Assembly: GCA_946479435.1 (NCBI GenBank)
Contig: CAMLFX010000002.1
Coordinates: forward strand, 16,412-80,411
Direction: 5' to 3'
DNA: 64,000 nt
Source of the DNA: an uncultured Sphingobacteriales bacterium
GTDB taxonomy: Bacteria; Bacteroidota; Bacteroidia; Chitinophagales; Chitinophagaceae
Shown: positions 8,256-16,435 of the stretch, in pieces
How positions within the stretch are numbered: position 1 is the stretch's first letter
How the letters are laid out: the number at the start of each line of letters is the position of its first letter
Notes under the pieces: model-generated
What the model saw: only the letters and a program-made list of their open reading frames with translations
Databases searched by the model: none
Told to the model about the DNA's origin: nothing
Program-made: the position numbers and the translations under genes

Positions 8256-9533
8256 TTAGCTGCCAAAACGCTCCTGGTAAGCACGCTCCAATGACTCCCG
8301 GTGTTGGGGATCAGCAATGCTGATTAGTAGCTTAGCCCGTTGGTCCATATTCTTACCATAGAGATTGACTGTGCCATGCTCGGTTACTACATAGTGCACA
8401 TGACCACGGGTGGTGACTACACCTGCGCCAAGCTTAAGCATGGGTACAATCCGCGAGATACCTTTGGTTGTTACAGAAGGCATTGCAATAATTGGTTTAC
8501 CACCTTCGGAAAGAGAGGCACCCCGCATATAGTCCATCTGGCCGCCGATACCTGAATATTGATAGGTACCAATAGAATCAGCGCATATTTGCCCTGTCAG
8601 GTCTATTTCGATAGCACTATTGATGGCTACAACTTTCGGGTTTCGGCGTATAACAGCTGTGTCATTAACGAAAGCGACATCCATAAAAGCTATCGAAGCG
8701 TTATCGTGCACAAAATCATATACTTTGCGAGTGCCCAAAACGAAGGTGGTTACGATCTTGCCTGGCCTTACTTTTTTATATTCATTGGTTACCACTCCTG
8801 CTTCCACCAATGGTATCAAACCATCAGAGAACATCTCTGTGTGGATGCCAAGCCCCCTATGTGTGGACAAATTATGCAGTACAGCGTCGGGTATAGCGCC
8901 GATACCCATTTGCAATGTAGAACCATCATCAATGAGGGAAGCGACATGCCAGCCAATTTTTACCGAACGGGTGTCCAGATGTTGGGCGTAATTAATCTCA
9001 GGTAGCTGCTGTTCCTCCCATACCATAGCAGTGAACCGGGATATGTGTACCTGACCATCGCCATGGGTACGTGGCATGAGAGGGTTCACTTGCGCGATAA
9101 TAATTCCGGCTGATCTCACAGCGCTAATGGCGGCATCTACCGAGGTGCCTAAGGAGCAGTAGCCATGAGCATCTGGTGGTGATACATGAACCATGGCGAC
9201 GTCCAATGGCAGTACGCCCTGTTCGAACATCCGGGGTATCTCGCTAAGGAATACAGGTACATAGTCCCCTGCTGTGCCGTTAACCCAGCCACGTACATTT
9301 TCGGAAACAAATAAGGAATTCAGGCGAAAGCTTCGAAGCACCTCGGGGCGGTCCCAATCCAGGTGACCCTGCAAACTAATGGAAACCAGTTCAACGTCCA
9401 CTAGCTCCCCTGCCCTCTCGAGCATAGCTGTCACCAATGCCAATGGTGTTGCGGCACTGCCATGTATAAAAACACGACTGTGGCTCGTCAGATGGGCTAC
9501 TGCCTGTTGCGCAGTCACATAGGTGTTGTTCAT
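8256..9533 (-). CDS. acetyl-CoA hydrolase/CoA-transferase family protein
   Basis: A class I CoA-transferase of the acetyl-CoA hydrolase / 4-hydroxybutyrate CoA-transferase family, 425 residues from the ATG at 9533 (MNNTYVTAQQAV). The longer frame to 9581 has no family similarity, and a -7 element lies inside it. GIHTEMFSDGLIPL (about residue 220) contains the Glu expected to form the CoA thioester, and GIGGQMDYMRGASLSEGGKP (about 340) is the CoA-binding loop. It moves CoA between acetate and another acyl group, conserving thioester energy during fermentation. It is transcribed divergently from the hemerythrin-like/ccoI unit and shares its boxes. Confidence 0.85.
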   Translation of the reverse strand: MNNTYVTAQQAVAHLTSHSRVFIHGSAATPLALVTAMLERAGELVDVELVSISLQGHLDWDRPEVLRSFRLNSLFVSENVRGWVNGTAGDYVPVFLSEIPRMFEQGVLPLDVAMVHVSPPDAHGYCSLGTSVDAAISAVRSAGIIIAQVNPLMPRTHGDGQVHISRFTAMVWEEQQLPEINYAQHLDTRSVKIGWHVASLIDDGSTLQMGIGAIPDAVLHNLSTHRGLGIHTEMFSDGLIPLVEAGVVTNEYKKVRPGKIVTTFVLGTRKVYDFVHDNASIAFMDVAFVNDTAVIRRNPKVVAINSAIEIDLTGQICADSIGTYQYSGIGGQMDYMRGASLSEGGKPIIAMPSVTTKGISRIVPMLKLGAGVVTTRGHVHYVVTEHGTVNLYGKNMDQRAKLLISIADPQHRESLERAYQERFGS

Positions 9534-9538
9534 AATTA

Positions 9539-9633
9539 CAAAAGTACAAAGAGGTATTGTTGGAAGCATGACCAAAATCATTTGATGGTTGGTGGTTGGT
9601 CATACCTGACAATAGAAGGTCATAATAATTTCG
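9539..9633. promoter_or_regulatory. bidirectional boxed control region, CoA-transferase / hemerythrin-like-ccoI
   Basis: Exact box TGACCAAAATCA at 9569-9580 (centre 9574.5). The degenerate partner at 9591-9602, ending GGTCA, is centred 22 bp away at 9596.5. Leftward -7 TACTTTTG at 9546-9539 sees them at 35.5 and 57.5. Rightward -7 TAATTTCG at 9626-9633 sees the same two at 58.5 and 36.5. Both predicted transcripts begin only 2-3 bases before their ATG codons, so they may be leaderless. Confidence 0.75.
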
Positions 9634-9637
9634 TTGT

Positions 9638-10189
9638 ATGAAGACTAGCCATTTGCAATACGATACACTTTCCCTTCAGGAGTTATCGGAAACATTGCAC
9701 CTGAATTATTATGATATTTTGTCGGCAATGGCTACGCAAGCTATGGTACGCCTGCAGGAATTGAAAATGACAGATATACACCAGACAACGCGGCAATATA
9801 CTGATATCTGTGAGGAAGTACTGGCCTGTATTTACCAATACCTGCATGAATGCAGGCAAGAATTGCTCCCATACTTGAAGGAGTTGCACGAGAAGGATGT
9901 AAGTGGACATAATTGTAGTACCTGTCAGGGTGGATGTGATATTCGTCATCAGTCTCATCTGATGCATCTGGAGCAGTCTCACACGCAGCTGCATAAGCTG
10001 CTATATGAGCTGCAGTCAGCGGCTTTACCTTTATATAGCAATCTCGCCTTCCCCGCTATCTACCGTAACCTTCGCGATGAGATGCTTCTGATTGACACAA
10101 TCTTGCGTGAGCTTTTTCATATTGAGGAGGCTAATATGATACCGAAGATTCTGCAATCGCAGAAAAAGATTAATGTTTATGAGTATTGA
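9638..10189 (+). CDS. hemerythrin-like helical protein with a Cys/His cluster
   Basis: A 183-residue, strongly alpha-helical protein. Residues 93-104 form CX2CX3CX3H (HNCSTCQGGCDIRH), a likely metal or iron-sulfur site. H110, H115 and H119, together with the C-terminal LFHIEEANMIPKIL (H161, E163, E164), resemble the helix ends of hemerythrin HHE domains, where His and Glu hold a di-iron centre. The full HHE pattern is not complete, so the assignment is tentative. The next gene, ccoI, overlaps it by 17 bases if its first ATG is used. A redox, oxygen or metal role alongside cbb3 oxidase assembly is a reasonable inference. The ATG at 9638 fits a leaderless transcript from 9636. Confidence 0.55.
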   Translation: MKTSHLQYDTLSLQELSETLHLNYYDILSAMATQAMVRLQELKMTDIHQTTRQYTDICEEVLACIYQYLHECRQELLPYLKELHEKDVSGHNCSTCQGGCDIRHQSHLMHLEQSHTQLHKLLYELQSAALPLYSNLAFPAIYRNLRDEMLLIDTILRELFHIEEANMIPKILQSQKKINVYEY

Positions 10190-12617
10190 GACAATGTACG
10201 AGGCTACGAAGAAAAAAACGGTGAAGTCTGTACAGACAAATTGTTATCACTGCGGCACTGTTTGTATCCAAACCCGGATCCATTATGAGGAAAAGGTGTT
10301 CTGCTGTGAAGGCTGTAAACTTGTTTATGAGCTGCTGGAACATAATGGCATGTGTAACTTTTATGAGCTACAGTCGCATCCTGGGCTGAGCCAGGTAAAA
10401 GCAGTCCGCCAGGATAAATATAGTTACCTCGACAATCCGGCTATTGCCAAACCATTGTATCATTTCGATGATGGTAAGCAGGCTTCCGTTACTTTCTTCA
10501 TTCCGGCTATTCACTGTAGTTCCTGTATGTGGTTACTTGAACACCTTTACAAGATCAACCCCGCTATTATTGATAGTCGTATCCAGTTTGCTGACAAAAA
10601 GGTTACCATACGTTTTATGCATAGCGGCATCACCCTTCGAGAGGTTGTTGAGATGCTAGCCACTATTGGCTATGAACCGCTGATTACATTAGACGATAAT
10701 AGTGCAAAAGCATCAGTCGGAATCGATAAAAGCCGGTTATACAAACTGGGGGTGGCAGGTTTTTGCTTTGGCAATATCATGCTGATGAGCTTTCCGGAAT
10801 ATCTATCCGGCGCGCAAGGACTGGAGCACCAGTATGCACTGTTGTTTCGGGTGCTTAACCTGATCTTGTCGATTCCTGTGGTTTTCTACGCTGCAGGAGA
10901 ATTTTTCACCAATGCCTTGGCCGGGCTACGGCAAAAGGTGCTTAACATTGATGCCCCCATTGCACTGGCAATACTAATCACTTATAGCAGGAGCATCTAC
11001 GAGATAATTTCCGGAAACGGCGGTGGTTATCTCGACAGTATGAGTGGGATTGTATTTTTCATGCTGGTTGGCCGTGTAGTTCAGGATCGGGTTTATCGCA
11101 ACTTGACCTTCCACCGCGATTACCGGGCTTATTTCCCGATGGCGGCAACAGTGGTGGATAACGGGCATACATACAGCAAGGCTATCACGGAACTTGAACG
11201 TGGGGATATTGTAAGGGTCTATCATCAGGAAATCATACCGGCGGACGGCATCCTTACAACTGGCAATGCACATATCGATTATAGTTTTGTAACAGGCGAG
11301 AATGAACCTGTAGCCGTAGTACCAGGTGAACGATTATTTGCCGGCGGACGGCAAACTGGAGAGTTACTGACCATGGAGGTGAGCAAACCCGTTAATTCCA
11401 GCTACCTCACCTCTCTTTGGAATCATGGCAGTTTTTCTAGGGATAAACAGGCAGTAAATGAGAAGAAAAGTGTGATTCATTTGCTTAGCAAATATTTCAG
11501 CCTGGTACTCTTCAGCCTTGCCGCACTGACGGCATTATACTGGTGGAGGTATAATCCTGCCATGATCCTGCCAAGCGTATCTGCGATGCTAATTGTGGCA
11601 TGTCCGTGTGCTTTGTTACTTACTGCTACTTATACTAACGGCAACCTTCTGCGTATCTTCTCCGACAATGGACTTTACTTACGTGATGCTACTGTTATTG
11701 AACAACTGAGCAGTATTCAGGAGTTGGTTTTCGACAAAACGGGCACCTTGACTGTAAGTGGGAACCACTGCCGGCAGTATGGTGCTACTTTTGATGAAGC
11801 CACATTACAGCTTATCTATAACGTAGCCTGCGCCAGCAACCATCCGAAAAGCCGGCAATTGACAATGTTTACGGGCAATTGGCCGAAGCTGGTACTCCAG
11901 CACTGGAAAGAGCAACCCGGTAAAGGTATTACCGCTTGTTATGAAAACCATCAGGTCCGGATCGGCAGTGCTGACTGGGTAGGTGTAGCGGGCGATGCTG
12001 AAGTTTATATAAGGATTGATGACCAGATAACTGGTCTAAGCTGGGAACCGGAGTTGAGAAATGGTGCAGCTGAAATGTTATATGCATTGAAAAAAGATTA
12101 CCATCTTTCTTTGCTCAGCGGGGACAACAATCGGCATGCGTCTTTCCTTAAACCCCTGTTTGACGGCGGTAAACTGTTGTTCTATCAGCAGCCGGCAGAT
12201 AAGCTACATTACATTGCCAACCGCCAGGGGCGCGGTTATAAAGTGGCAATGATAGGCGACGGACTTAACGATGCAGGTGCCTTGCAGCAAAGTGACGTGG
12301 GCATTACCTTGGCGGATGATATCAATAATTTCAGTCCAGCTTGCGACGCGATATTAAGTGCTGAACAGCTAACATTGCTGCCAGCACTGCTTCAACTAGC
12401 GCGACAAAGCAAGGTCATCATTCGGTTGAGCTTTATTATATCAATATTATACAATATCGCAGGTCTCGGTCTTTCTATGCAAGGATTGATGAATCCTATG
12501 ATCGCGGCTATCCTTATGCCAGCCAGCACGTTAACTATTGTATTGATCACCACAGGTGCCAGCAACCTCCTGGCTACGCGGTTGGGATTACAATGGCGGA
12601 AAAAAATACAGGAATGA
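10173..12617 (+). CDS. ccoI: CcoI-type copper-translocating P1B-ATPase
   Basis: Heavy-metal P-type ATPase of 814 residues, of the FixI/CcoI type that supplies copper to cbb3 oxidase. The N-terminus has a cysteine module (YHCGTVC then CCEGCKLVYELL, about residues 24-52) and a metal-binding domain with CSSCMW (about 115). The core has TGENEPV (about 375), CPCALLLTAT (about 475), DKTGTLT (phosphorylated Asp, about 522) and GDGLNDAGAL (about 695). CPC defines the monovalent-copper/silver class. ATG codons at 10173, 10179 and 10194 are all possible starts; the last avoids overlapping the upstream stop. Its stop codon overlaps the activator box of the ccoS promoter. Confidence 0.92.
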   Translation: MFMSIETMYEATKKKTVKSVQTNCYHCGTVCIQTRIHYEEKVFCCEGCKLVYELLEHNGMCNFYELQSHPGLSQVKAVRQDKYSYLDNPAIAKPLYHFDDGKQASVTFFIPAIHCSSCMWLLEHLYKINPAIIDSRIQFADKKVTIRFMHSGITLREVVEMLATIGYEPLITLDDNSAKASVGIDKSRLYKLGVAGFCFGNIMLMSFPEYLSGAQGLEHQYALLFRVLNLILSIPVVFYAAGEFFTNALAGLRQKVLNIDAPIALAILITYSRSIYEIISGNGGGYLDSMSGIVFFMLVGRVVQDRVYRNLTFHRDYRAYFPMAATVVDNGHTYSKAITELERGDIVRVYHQEIIPADGILTTGNAHIDYSFVTGENEPVAVVPGERLFAGGRQTGELLTMEVSKPVNSSYLTSLWNHGSFSRDKQAVNEKKSVIHLLSKYFSLVLFSLAALTALYWWRYNPAMILPSVSAMLIVACPCALLLTATYTNGNLLRIFSDNGLYLRDATVIEQLSSIQELVFDKTGTLTVSGNHCRQYGATFDEATLQLIYNVACASNHPKSRQLTMFTGNWPKLVLQHWKEQPGKGITACYENHQVRIGSADWVGVAGDAEVYIRIDDQITGLSWEPELRNGAAEMLYALKKDYHLSLLSGDNNRHASFLKPLFDGGKLLFYQQPADKLHYIANRQGRGYKVAMIGDGLNDAGALQQSDVGITLADDINNFSPACDAILSAEQLTLLPALLQLARQSKVIIRLSFIISILYNIAGLGLSMQGLMNPMIAAILMPASTLTIVLITTGASNLLATRLGLQWRKKIQE

Positions 12618-12679
12618 CCATAATCAGTTTTTGAACCAATAACGGTCATAGCGGGAGCCAAACGGCGATTTTAGTTTTG
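12615..12679 (+). promoter_or_regulatory. boxed promoter of the cbb3 oxidase operon
   Basis: Exact box TGACCATAATCA at 12615-12626 starts on the TGA stop of ccoI. The -7 element TAGTTTTG is at 12672-12679; the distance is 58.5. The second position, 12637-12648, keeps the right half GGTCA (36.5). The predicted start is near 12682, 20 bases before ccoS. Confidence 0.8.
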
Positions 12680-12701
12680 TTCCATCATTCCAAACAGCAC
12701 A

Positions 12702-12854
12702 ATGAGCGCACTTTTTATCCTTGTTATTATCAGTATTGCAGTGGCGGCTATATTTCTGGTTGCCTTTATCTGGAGCGTACGTTCAGACCAGTTTAGCGAC
12801 CAACAAGGATCAGCCATGCGCATACTTTTCGATAACGATACCGATCAAAAATAA
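12702..12854 (+). CDS. ccoS: cbb3-type oxidase assembly protein CcoS
   Basis: A 50-residue single-helix membrane protein. It starts MSALFILVIISIAVAAIFLV, has a cytoplasmic tail with WSVRSDQFSD and ends after ILFDNDTDQK. The hydrophobic helix followed by W-x(2,5)-GQFDD-like residues is the CcoS pattern. The protein is needed to insert cofactors (heme, copper) into the oxidase. It lies directly between ccoI and ccoNO, as in many cbb3 loci, and is the first gene of the operon behind the boxed promoter. Confidence 0.9.
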   Translation: MSALFILVIISIAVAAIFLVAFIWSVRSDQFSDQQGSAMRILFDNDTDQK

Positions 12855-12875
12855 TCAAGCAACAATCACAAGTAC

Positions 12876-15074
12876 ATGAATTCTTCATTGAACAAAGACG
12901 CAAAGGGGCAAGTAGCCGCGAGCACTATCGCTATACCACAGTCGGGCGGCATGGATCACTTTTTTTATGACAATAAGATTGTAAAATGGTTTGCGTATGC
13001 AACCATATTCTGGGGCGTTGTCGGTATGTTGGCAGGTTTGCTGGCTGCATTTCAACTGGTCTTTCCACAACTAAACTTCAATACAGCGCAAACTACGTTT
13101 GGACGCGTACGACCCGTGCATACTAATGCGGTGATTTTCGCTTTTGTCGGCAACGGCATCTTTATGGGTGTTTATTATTCTCTACAAAGGCTTTGCAAGG
13201 CGAGAATGTTCAATGACCGGCTTAGTCGATTTCATTTCTGGGCCTGGCAATCGATAATCGTTCTTGCCGCAATTACCTTATTGGCTGGTTATACCACCGG
13301 TAAAGAATATGCGGAACTGGAATGGCCTATAGATATTCTCATCACCCTGGTATGGGTAGCTTTTGGCTGGAATATGTTTGGTACGATTATCAAAAGAAGG
13401 GAGCGTCACTTGTACGTAGCAATCTGGTTTTATATCGCCACGTTTGTAACAGTAGCCATGCTGCATATCGTCAACTCCTGGGAGATTCCTTTTAGCTGGA
13501 TGAAATCCTATTCCTGGTATGCAGGTGTGCAGGATGCACTAGTGCAATGGTGGTACGGTCATAATGCCGTAGCATTTTTCCTGACTACCCCCTACTTAGG
13601 CTTGATGTATTACTTCCTGCCAAAGGCAGCTAATAGACCTGTGTACTCTTATCGTCTGTCAATCATTCATTTTTGGGCGCTTATCTTCATTTATATTTGG
13701 GCTGGACCACATCACCTGTTGTATACGGCTCTTCCCGATTGGGCACAGTCGCTGGGTACGGTGTTTTCCATTATGCTACTGGCACCTTCGTGGGGTGGTA
13801 TGATTAATGGATTGCTGACTTTGAGAGGTGCATGGGATAAAGTAAGAGAGGATGTAGTGCTCAAGTTTCTGGTGGTAGCTGTTACTGCATACGGTATGGC
13901 TACTTTCGAAGGCCCTATGCTGAGCCTCAAAAGCGTTAATGCTATTAGCCACTTTACAGATTGGACAATCGCGCATGTGCATGTAGGAGCCTTAGGCTGG
14001 AATGGCTTTTTGACCTTTGGTGTCATCTATTGGTTGATACCAAGGATATTTAAAACCGAATTATATTCCAGCCGATTAGCTAACTGGCACTTTTGGATTG
14101 GTACATTGGGGATCATCTTCTATGCGGTACCAATGTACTGGGCAGGGTTCATGCAGAGCCTAGCCTGGAAAGAGTTTACACCCGAAGGGCAATTGAAGTA
14201 CCAGTTTATGGAAACAGTGACGCAAATGCGTCCGTTCTACGCAATGCGTGGTGTAGGAGGTACACTCTATCTTATCGGTGCTGTTATGATGGTGATCAAT
14301 ATCTGGAAGACTGTAAAAAAAGGTAAAGCTGTTGATAATGAAGCTGCTGTTGCTGCACCGCTGGAGAAAGTATATGTTGCCCATACGGGGAGCCACTGGC
14401 ACCGTTGGATCGAGCGCCGTCCCGTACAAATGATGGTACTTAGCCTTATTGTAGTTGTGATCGGCGGCGCAATCGAGATCATCCCTACCTTCCTGGTCAA
14501 GTCAAATGTCCCTACTATTAGCAGCGTAAAACCTTATACTCCACTAGAACTACATGGCCGGGATATCTATGTCCGTGAAGGATGTTATACCTGCCATAGC
14601 CAGATGGTGCGGCCTTTCCGTAGTGAGGTTGCACGCTACGGCGAATACTCTAAGGCCGGAGAGTTTGTTTACGACCATCCCTTTCAATGGGGTAGTAAGC
14701 GTACGGGGCCTGACTTGGCAAGAATCGGTGGTAAATATCCCGACAGCTGGCATTTCAATCATATGTATGAACCATCCAGTATGTCACCTGGCTCTATAAT
14801 GCCGAACTATACGTGGTTATTTGAAAACAGGTTGGATACTGCTATAACCGGTGCTAAGATCCGAGCCATGCAAACGCTGGGTGTGCCCTACCCTAAAGGT
14901 TATGATCAAGTTGCTAACCGCGATATTACAAGGCAAGCTGAGAATATAACCGATCGCCTGGCCAAAGACAATATCCGCATCAAAAGCGACAAGGAGATCA
15001 TCGCCCTGATCGCTTACTTACAGCGTGTTGGTACGGACATCAAATTACAACAGAAAACAAGTTCTCAACCATAG
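12876..15074 (+). CDS. ccoNO: fused cbb3 cytochrome c oxidase subunits I and II (CcoN-CcoO)
   Basis: A 732-residue fusion, the usual Bacteroidota arrangement. Residues about 25-480 are the CcoN catalytic subunit. Low-spin heme ligand His is in RPVHTNAVIF. CuB ligands are in WWYGHNAVAF and GPHHLLYTALP. Heme b3 and b ligands are in AHVHVGALGWNGF. After a loop, a new membrane helix (about 510-530, MVLSLIVVVIGGAIEIIPTF) begins CcoO, with heme c motif CYTCH (about 569-573), RTGPDLARIGG and the axial Met in GSIMPNYTWL. The enzyme reduces oxygen to water with very high affinity and pumps protons, allowing respiration at nanomolar oxygen. It follows ccoS by 21 bp and is controlled from the 12615 box. 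Confidence 0.96.
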   Translation: MNSSLNKDAKGQVAASTIAIPQSGGMDHFFYDNKIVKWFAYATIFWGVVGMLAGLLAAFQLVFPQLNFNTAQTTFGRVRPVHTNAVIFAFVGNGIFMGVYYSLQRLCKARMFNDRLSRFHFWAWQSIIVLAAITLLAGYTTGKEYAELEWPIDILITLVWVAFGWNMFGTIIKRRERHLYVAIWFYIATFVTVAMLHIVNSWEIPFSWMKSYSWYAGVQDALVQWWYGHNAVAFFLTTPYLGLMYYFLPKAANRPVYSYRLSIIHFWALIFIYIWAGPHHLLYTALPDWAQSLGTVFSIMLLAPSWGGMINGLLTLRGAWDKVREDVVLKFLVVAVTAYGMATFEGPMLSLKSVNAISHFTDWTIAHVHVGALGWNGFLTFGVIYWLIPRIFKTELYSSRLANWHFWIGTLGIIFYAVPMYWAGFMQSLAWKEFTPEGQLKYQFMETVTQMRPFYAMRGVGGTLYLIGAVMMVINIWKTVKKGKAVDNEAAVAAPLEKVYVAHTGSHWHRWIERRPVQMMVLSLIVVVIGGAIEIIPTFLVKSNVPTISSVKPYTPLELHGRDIYVREGCYTCHSQMVRPFRSEVARYGEYSKAGEFVYDHPFQWGSKRTGPDLARIGGKYPDSWHFNHMYEPSSMSPGSIMPNYTWLFENRLDTAITGAKIRAMQTLGVPYPKGYDQVANRDITRQAENITDRLAKDNIRIKSDKEIIALIAYLQRVGTDIKLQQKTSSQP

Positions 15075-15094
15075 ACATACAAAATATTCCAAAA

Positions 15095-15259
15095 ATGAAA
15101 TTCAAAACATATCTCGAACACATTACGGGTATTGGCCTGTATCCCATGATCTCATTGATCCTGTTCTTTGTTTTCTTTTCTGCGCTGAGCATCTGGGCAT
15201 TACGTGTCAATAGAAAGTACATCAATAATCTGAAACAAATACCGTTCAGCGAGCAATAG
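15095..15259 (+). CDS. ccoQ: CcoQ/FixQ-like cbb3 oxidase subunit
   Basis: A 54-residue frame between ccoNO and ccoP. One membrane helix, about residues 17-36 (MISLILFFVFFSALSIWALR), is followed by a short charged tail, NRKYINNLKQIPF. Size, single helix and position fit CcoQ, a non-catalytic subunit that stabilises the oxidase complex. It starts 20 bp after the ccoNO stop and ends 7 bp before the ccoP frame. Sequence conservation in CcoQ is low, so the call rests mostly on context. Confidence 0.8.
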   Translation: MKFKTYLEHITGIGLYPMISLILFFVFFSALSIWALRVNRKYINNLKQIPFSEQ

Positions 15260-15266
15260 CTATTCA

Positions 15267-16412
15267 ATGAAATCCATTAAGACTATGCAAAGACATTATT
15301 ATTACAGACTGATAGCCCTGGTAATATTTTTTATCTTCCCTTTTTTCGCTTTTGCGGCCGGCGAAACAACCGACAATAGCCCATCATTCAATGTGTTGCT
15401 TACCGGGCTGGTAACACTGGTAATTGCGCTGCTTTTTGCTATCGCTATACTGGGCAATGTATTACGCTCGCTGGTATCGGTATATCGCGACAAGCTCAAA
15501 AACGATACAGGCACGTCCGCTGCTACCCGTAACCTGCTGACCTTAGCGTTACTGCTCTTACCATTGACCCAGGTTTTTGCGCAAGAGCAGGCAGCAGCGA
15601 AAGCGCCGCAGATCATAGCCGGTATTGCCGCTGCGGACTTCTACCTGCTGATGGGCGTGATCCTGCTGGAATTGATGGTCATCGTATCGATGCTTGTTAC
15701 GATGGCTATGCTGGTAAGGCTGCTCAGTGGTAAGCCGGAGACTGCGAAGCAAGCGAAGGCATTGGTCAGCAAGCCATTCTGGGATCGCTTCAACAAAGCT
15801 GTAGCTGTCGAAAAAGAACAAGACATCATGCTAGACCATGACTATGATGGTATCAAAGAATTGGATAACAGCCTGCCTCCATGGTGGAAATATGGGTTCT
15901 ACCTGACTATATTGGTTGCGGTAGTGTACATGTTCTATTACCACATGGGCGGCAATGGCCCAAGTTCATTGCAGGAGTATACCGCTGAGGTGGAAAAAGG
16001 AGAAGCGGAAAAAGAGGCTTACCTGGCTAAATCAGCTAATAATGTAGATGAAAATACGGTAGTGATGCTTGATGCAGGGGGTATCGCATCAGGGCAAAAC
16101 CTTTTCCAAACTACCTGTGCTGCTTGCCACGCTAAGGATGGTGGTGGTGGCGTGGGCCCTAATCTTACAGACGACTACTGGCTACATGGTGGTGGTCTGC
16201 AGGATATTTTCAAAACTATTAAGTATGGATGGCCTGATAAAGGGATGAAAAGCTGGAAAGATGACTTCTCACCAAAACAGATTTCCGAAATCAGCAGCTA
16301 TGTAAAATCATTGCGAGGTAGTAAACCCCAGGTTCCAAAAGAAAAGCAAGGAGACCTCTATCAGGAAGATGCTGTAACAGCAGACAGCGTTGCAATGGCA
16401 GTTAATCCGTAG
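15267..16412 (+). CDS. ccoP: cbb3 oxidase subunit III (CcoP), single-heme form
   Basis: A 381-residue membrane cytochrome c. A signal-like N-terminus (LIALVIFFIFPFFAFA) and further helices are followed by the conserved CcoP region DHDYDGIKELDNSLPPWWKYGFYLTI (landmarks DGIKELDN and PPWW, about 190-215). The periplasmic domain has one heme c motif CAACH (about 288) and an axial Met in KGMKSW (about 328). Proteobacterial CcoP has two hemes; Bacteroidota forms commonly have one. It passes electrons from cytochromes into CcoO. A second ATG at 15285 could be the start. It sits between ccoQ and ccoG. Confidence 0.93.
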   Translation: MKSIKTMQRHYYYRLIALVIFFIFPFFAFAAGETTDNSPSFNVLLTGLVTLVIALLFAIAILGNVLRSLVSVYRDKLKNDTGTSAATRNLLTLALLLLPLTQVFAQEQAAAKAPQIIAGIAAADFYLLMGVILLELMVIVSMLVTMAMLVRLLSGKPETAKQAKALVSKPFWDRFNKAVAVEKEQDIMLDHDYDGIKELDNSLPPWWKYGFYLTILVAVVYMFYYHMGGNGPSSLQEYTAEVEKGEAEKEAYLAKSANNVDENTVVMLDAGGIASGQNLFQTTCAACHAKDGGGGVGPNLTDDYWLHGGGLQDIFKTIKYGWPDKGMKSWKDDFSPKQISEISSYVKSLRGSKPQVPKEKQGDLYQEDAVTADSVAMAVNP

Positions 16413-16435
16413 TCTAATATTATTTAAAGATCATT

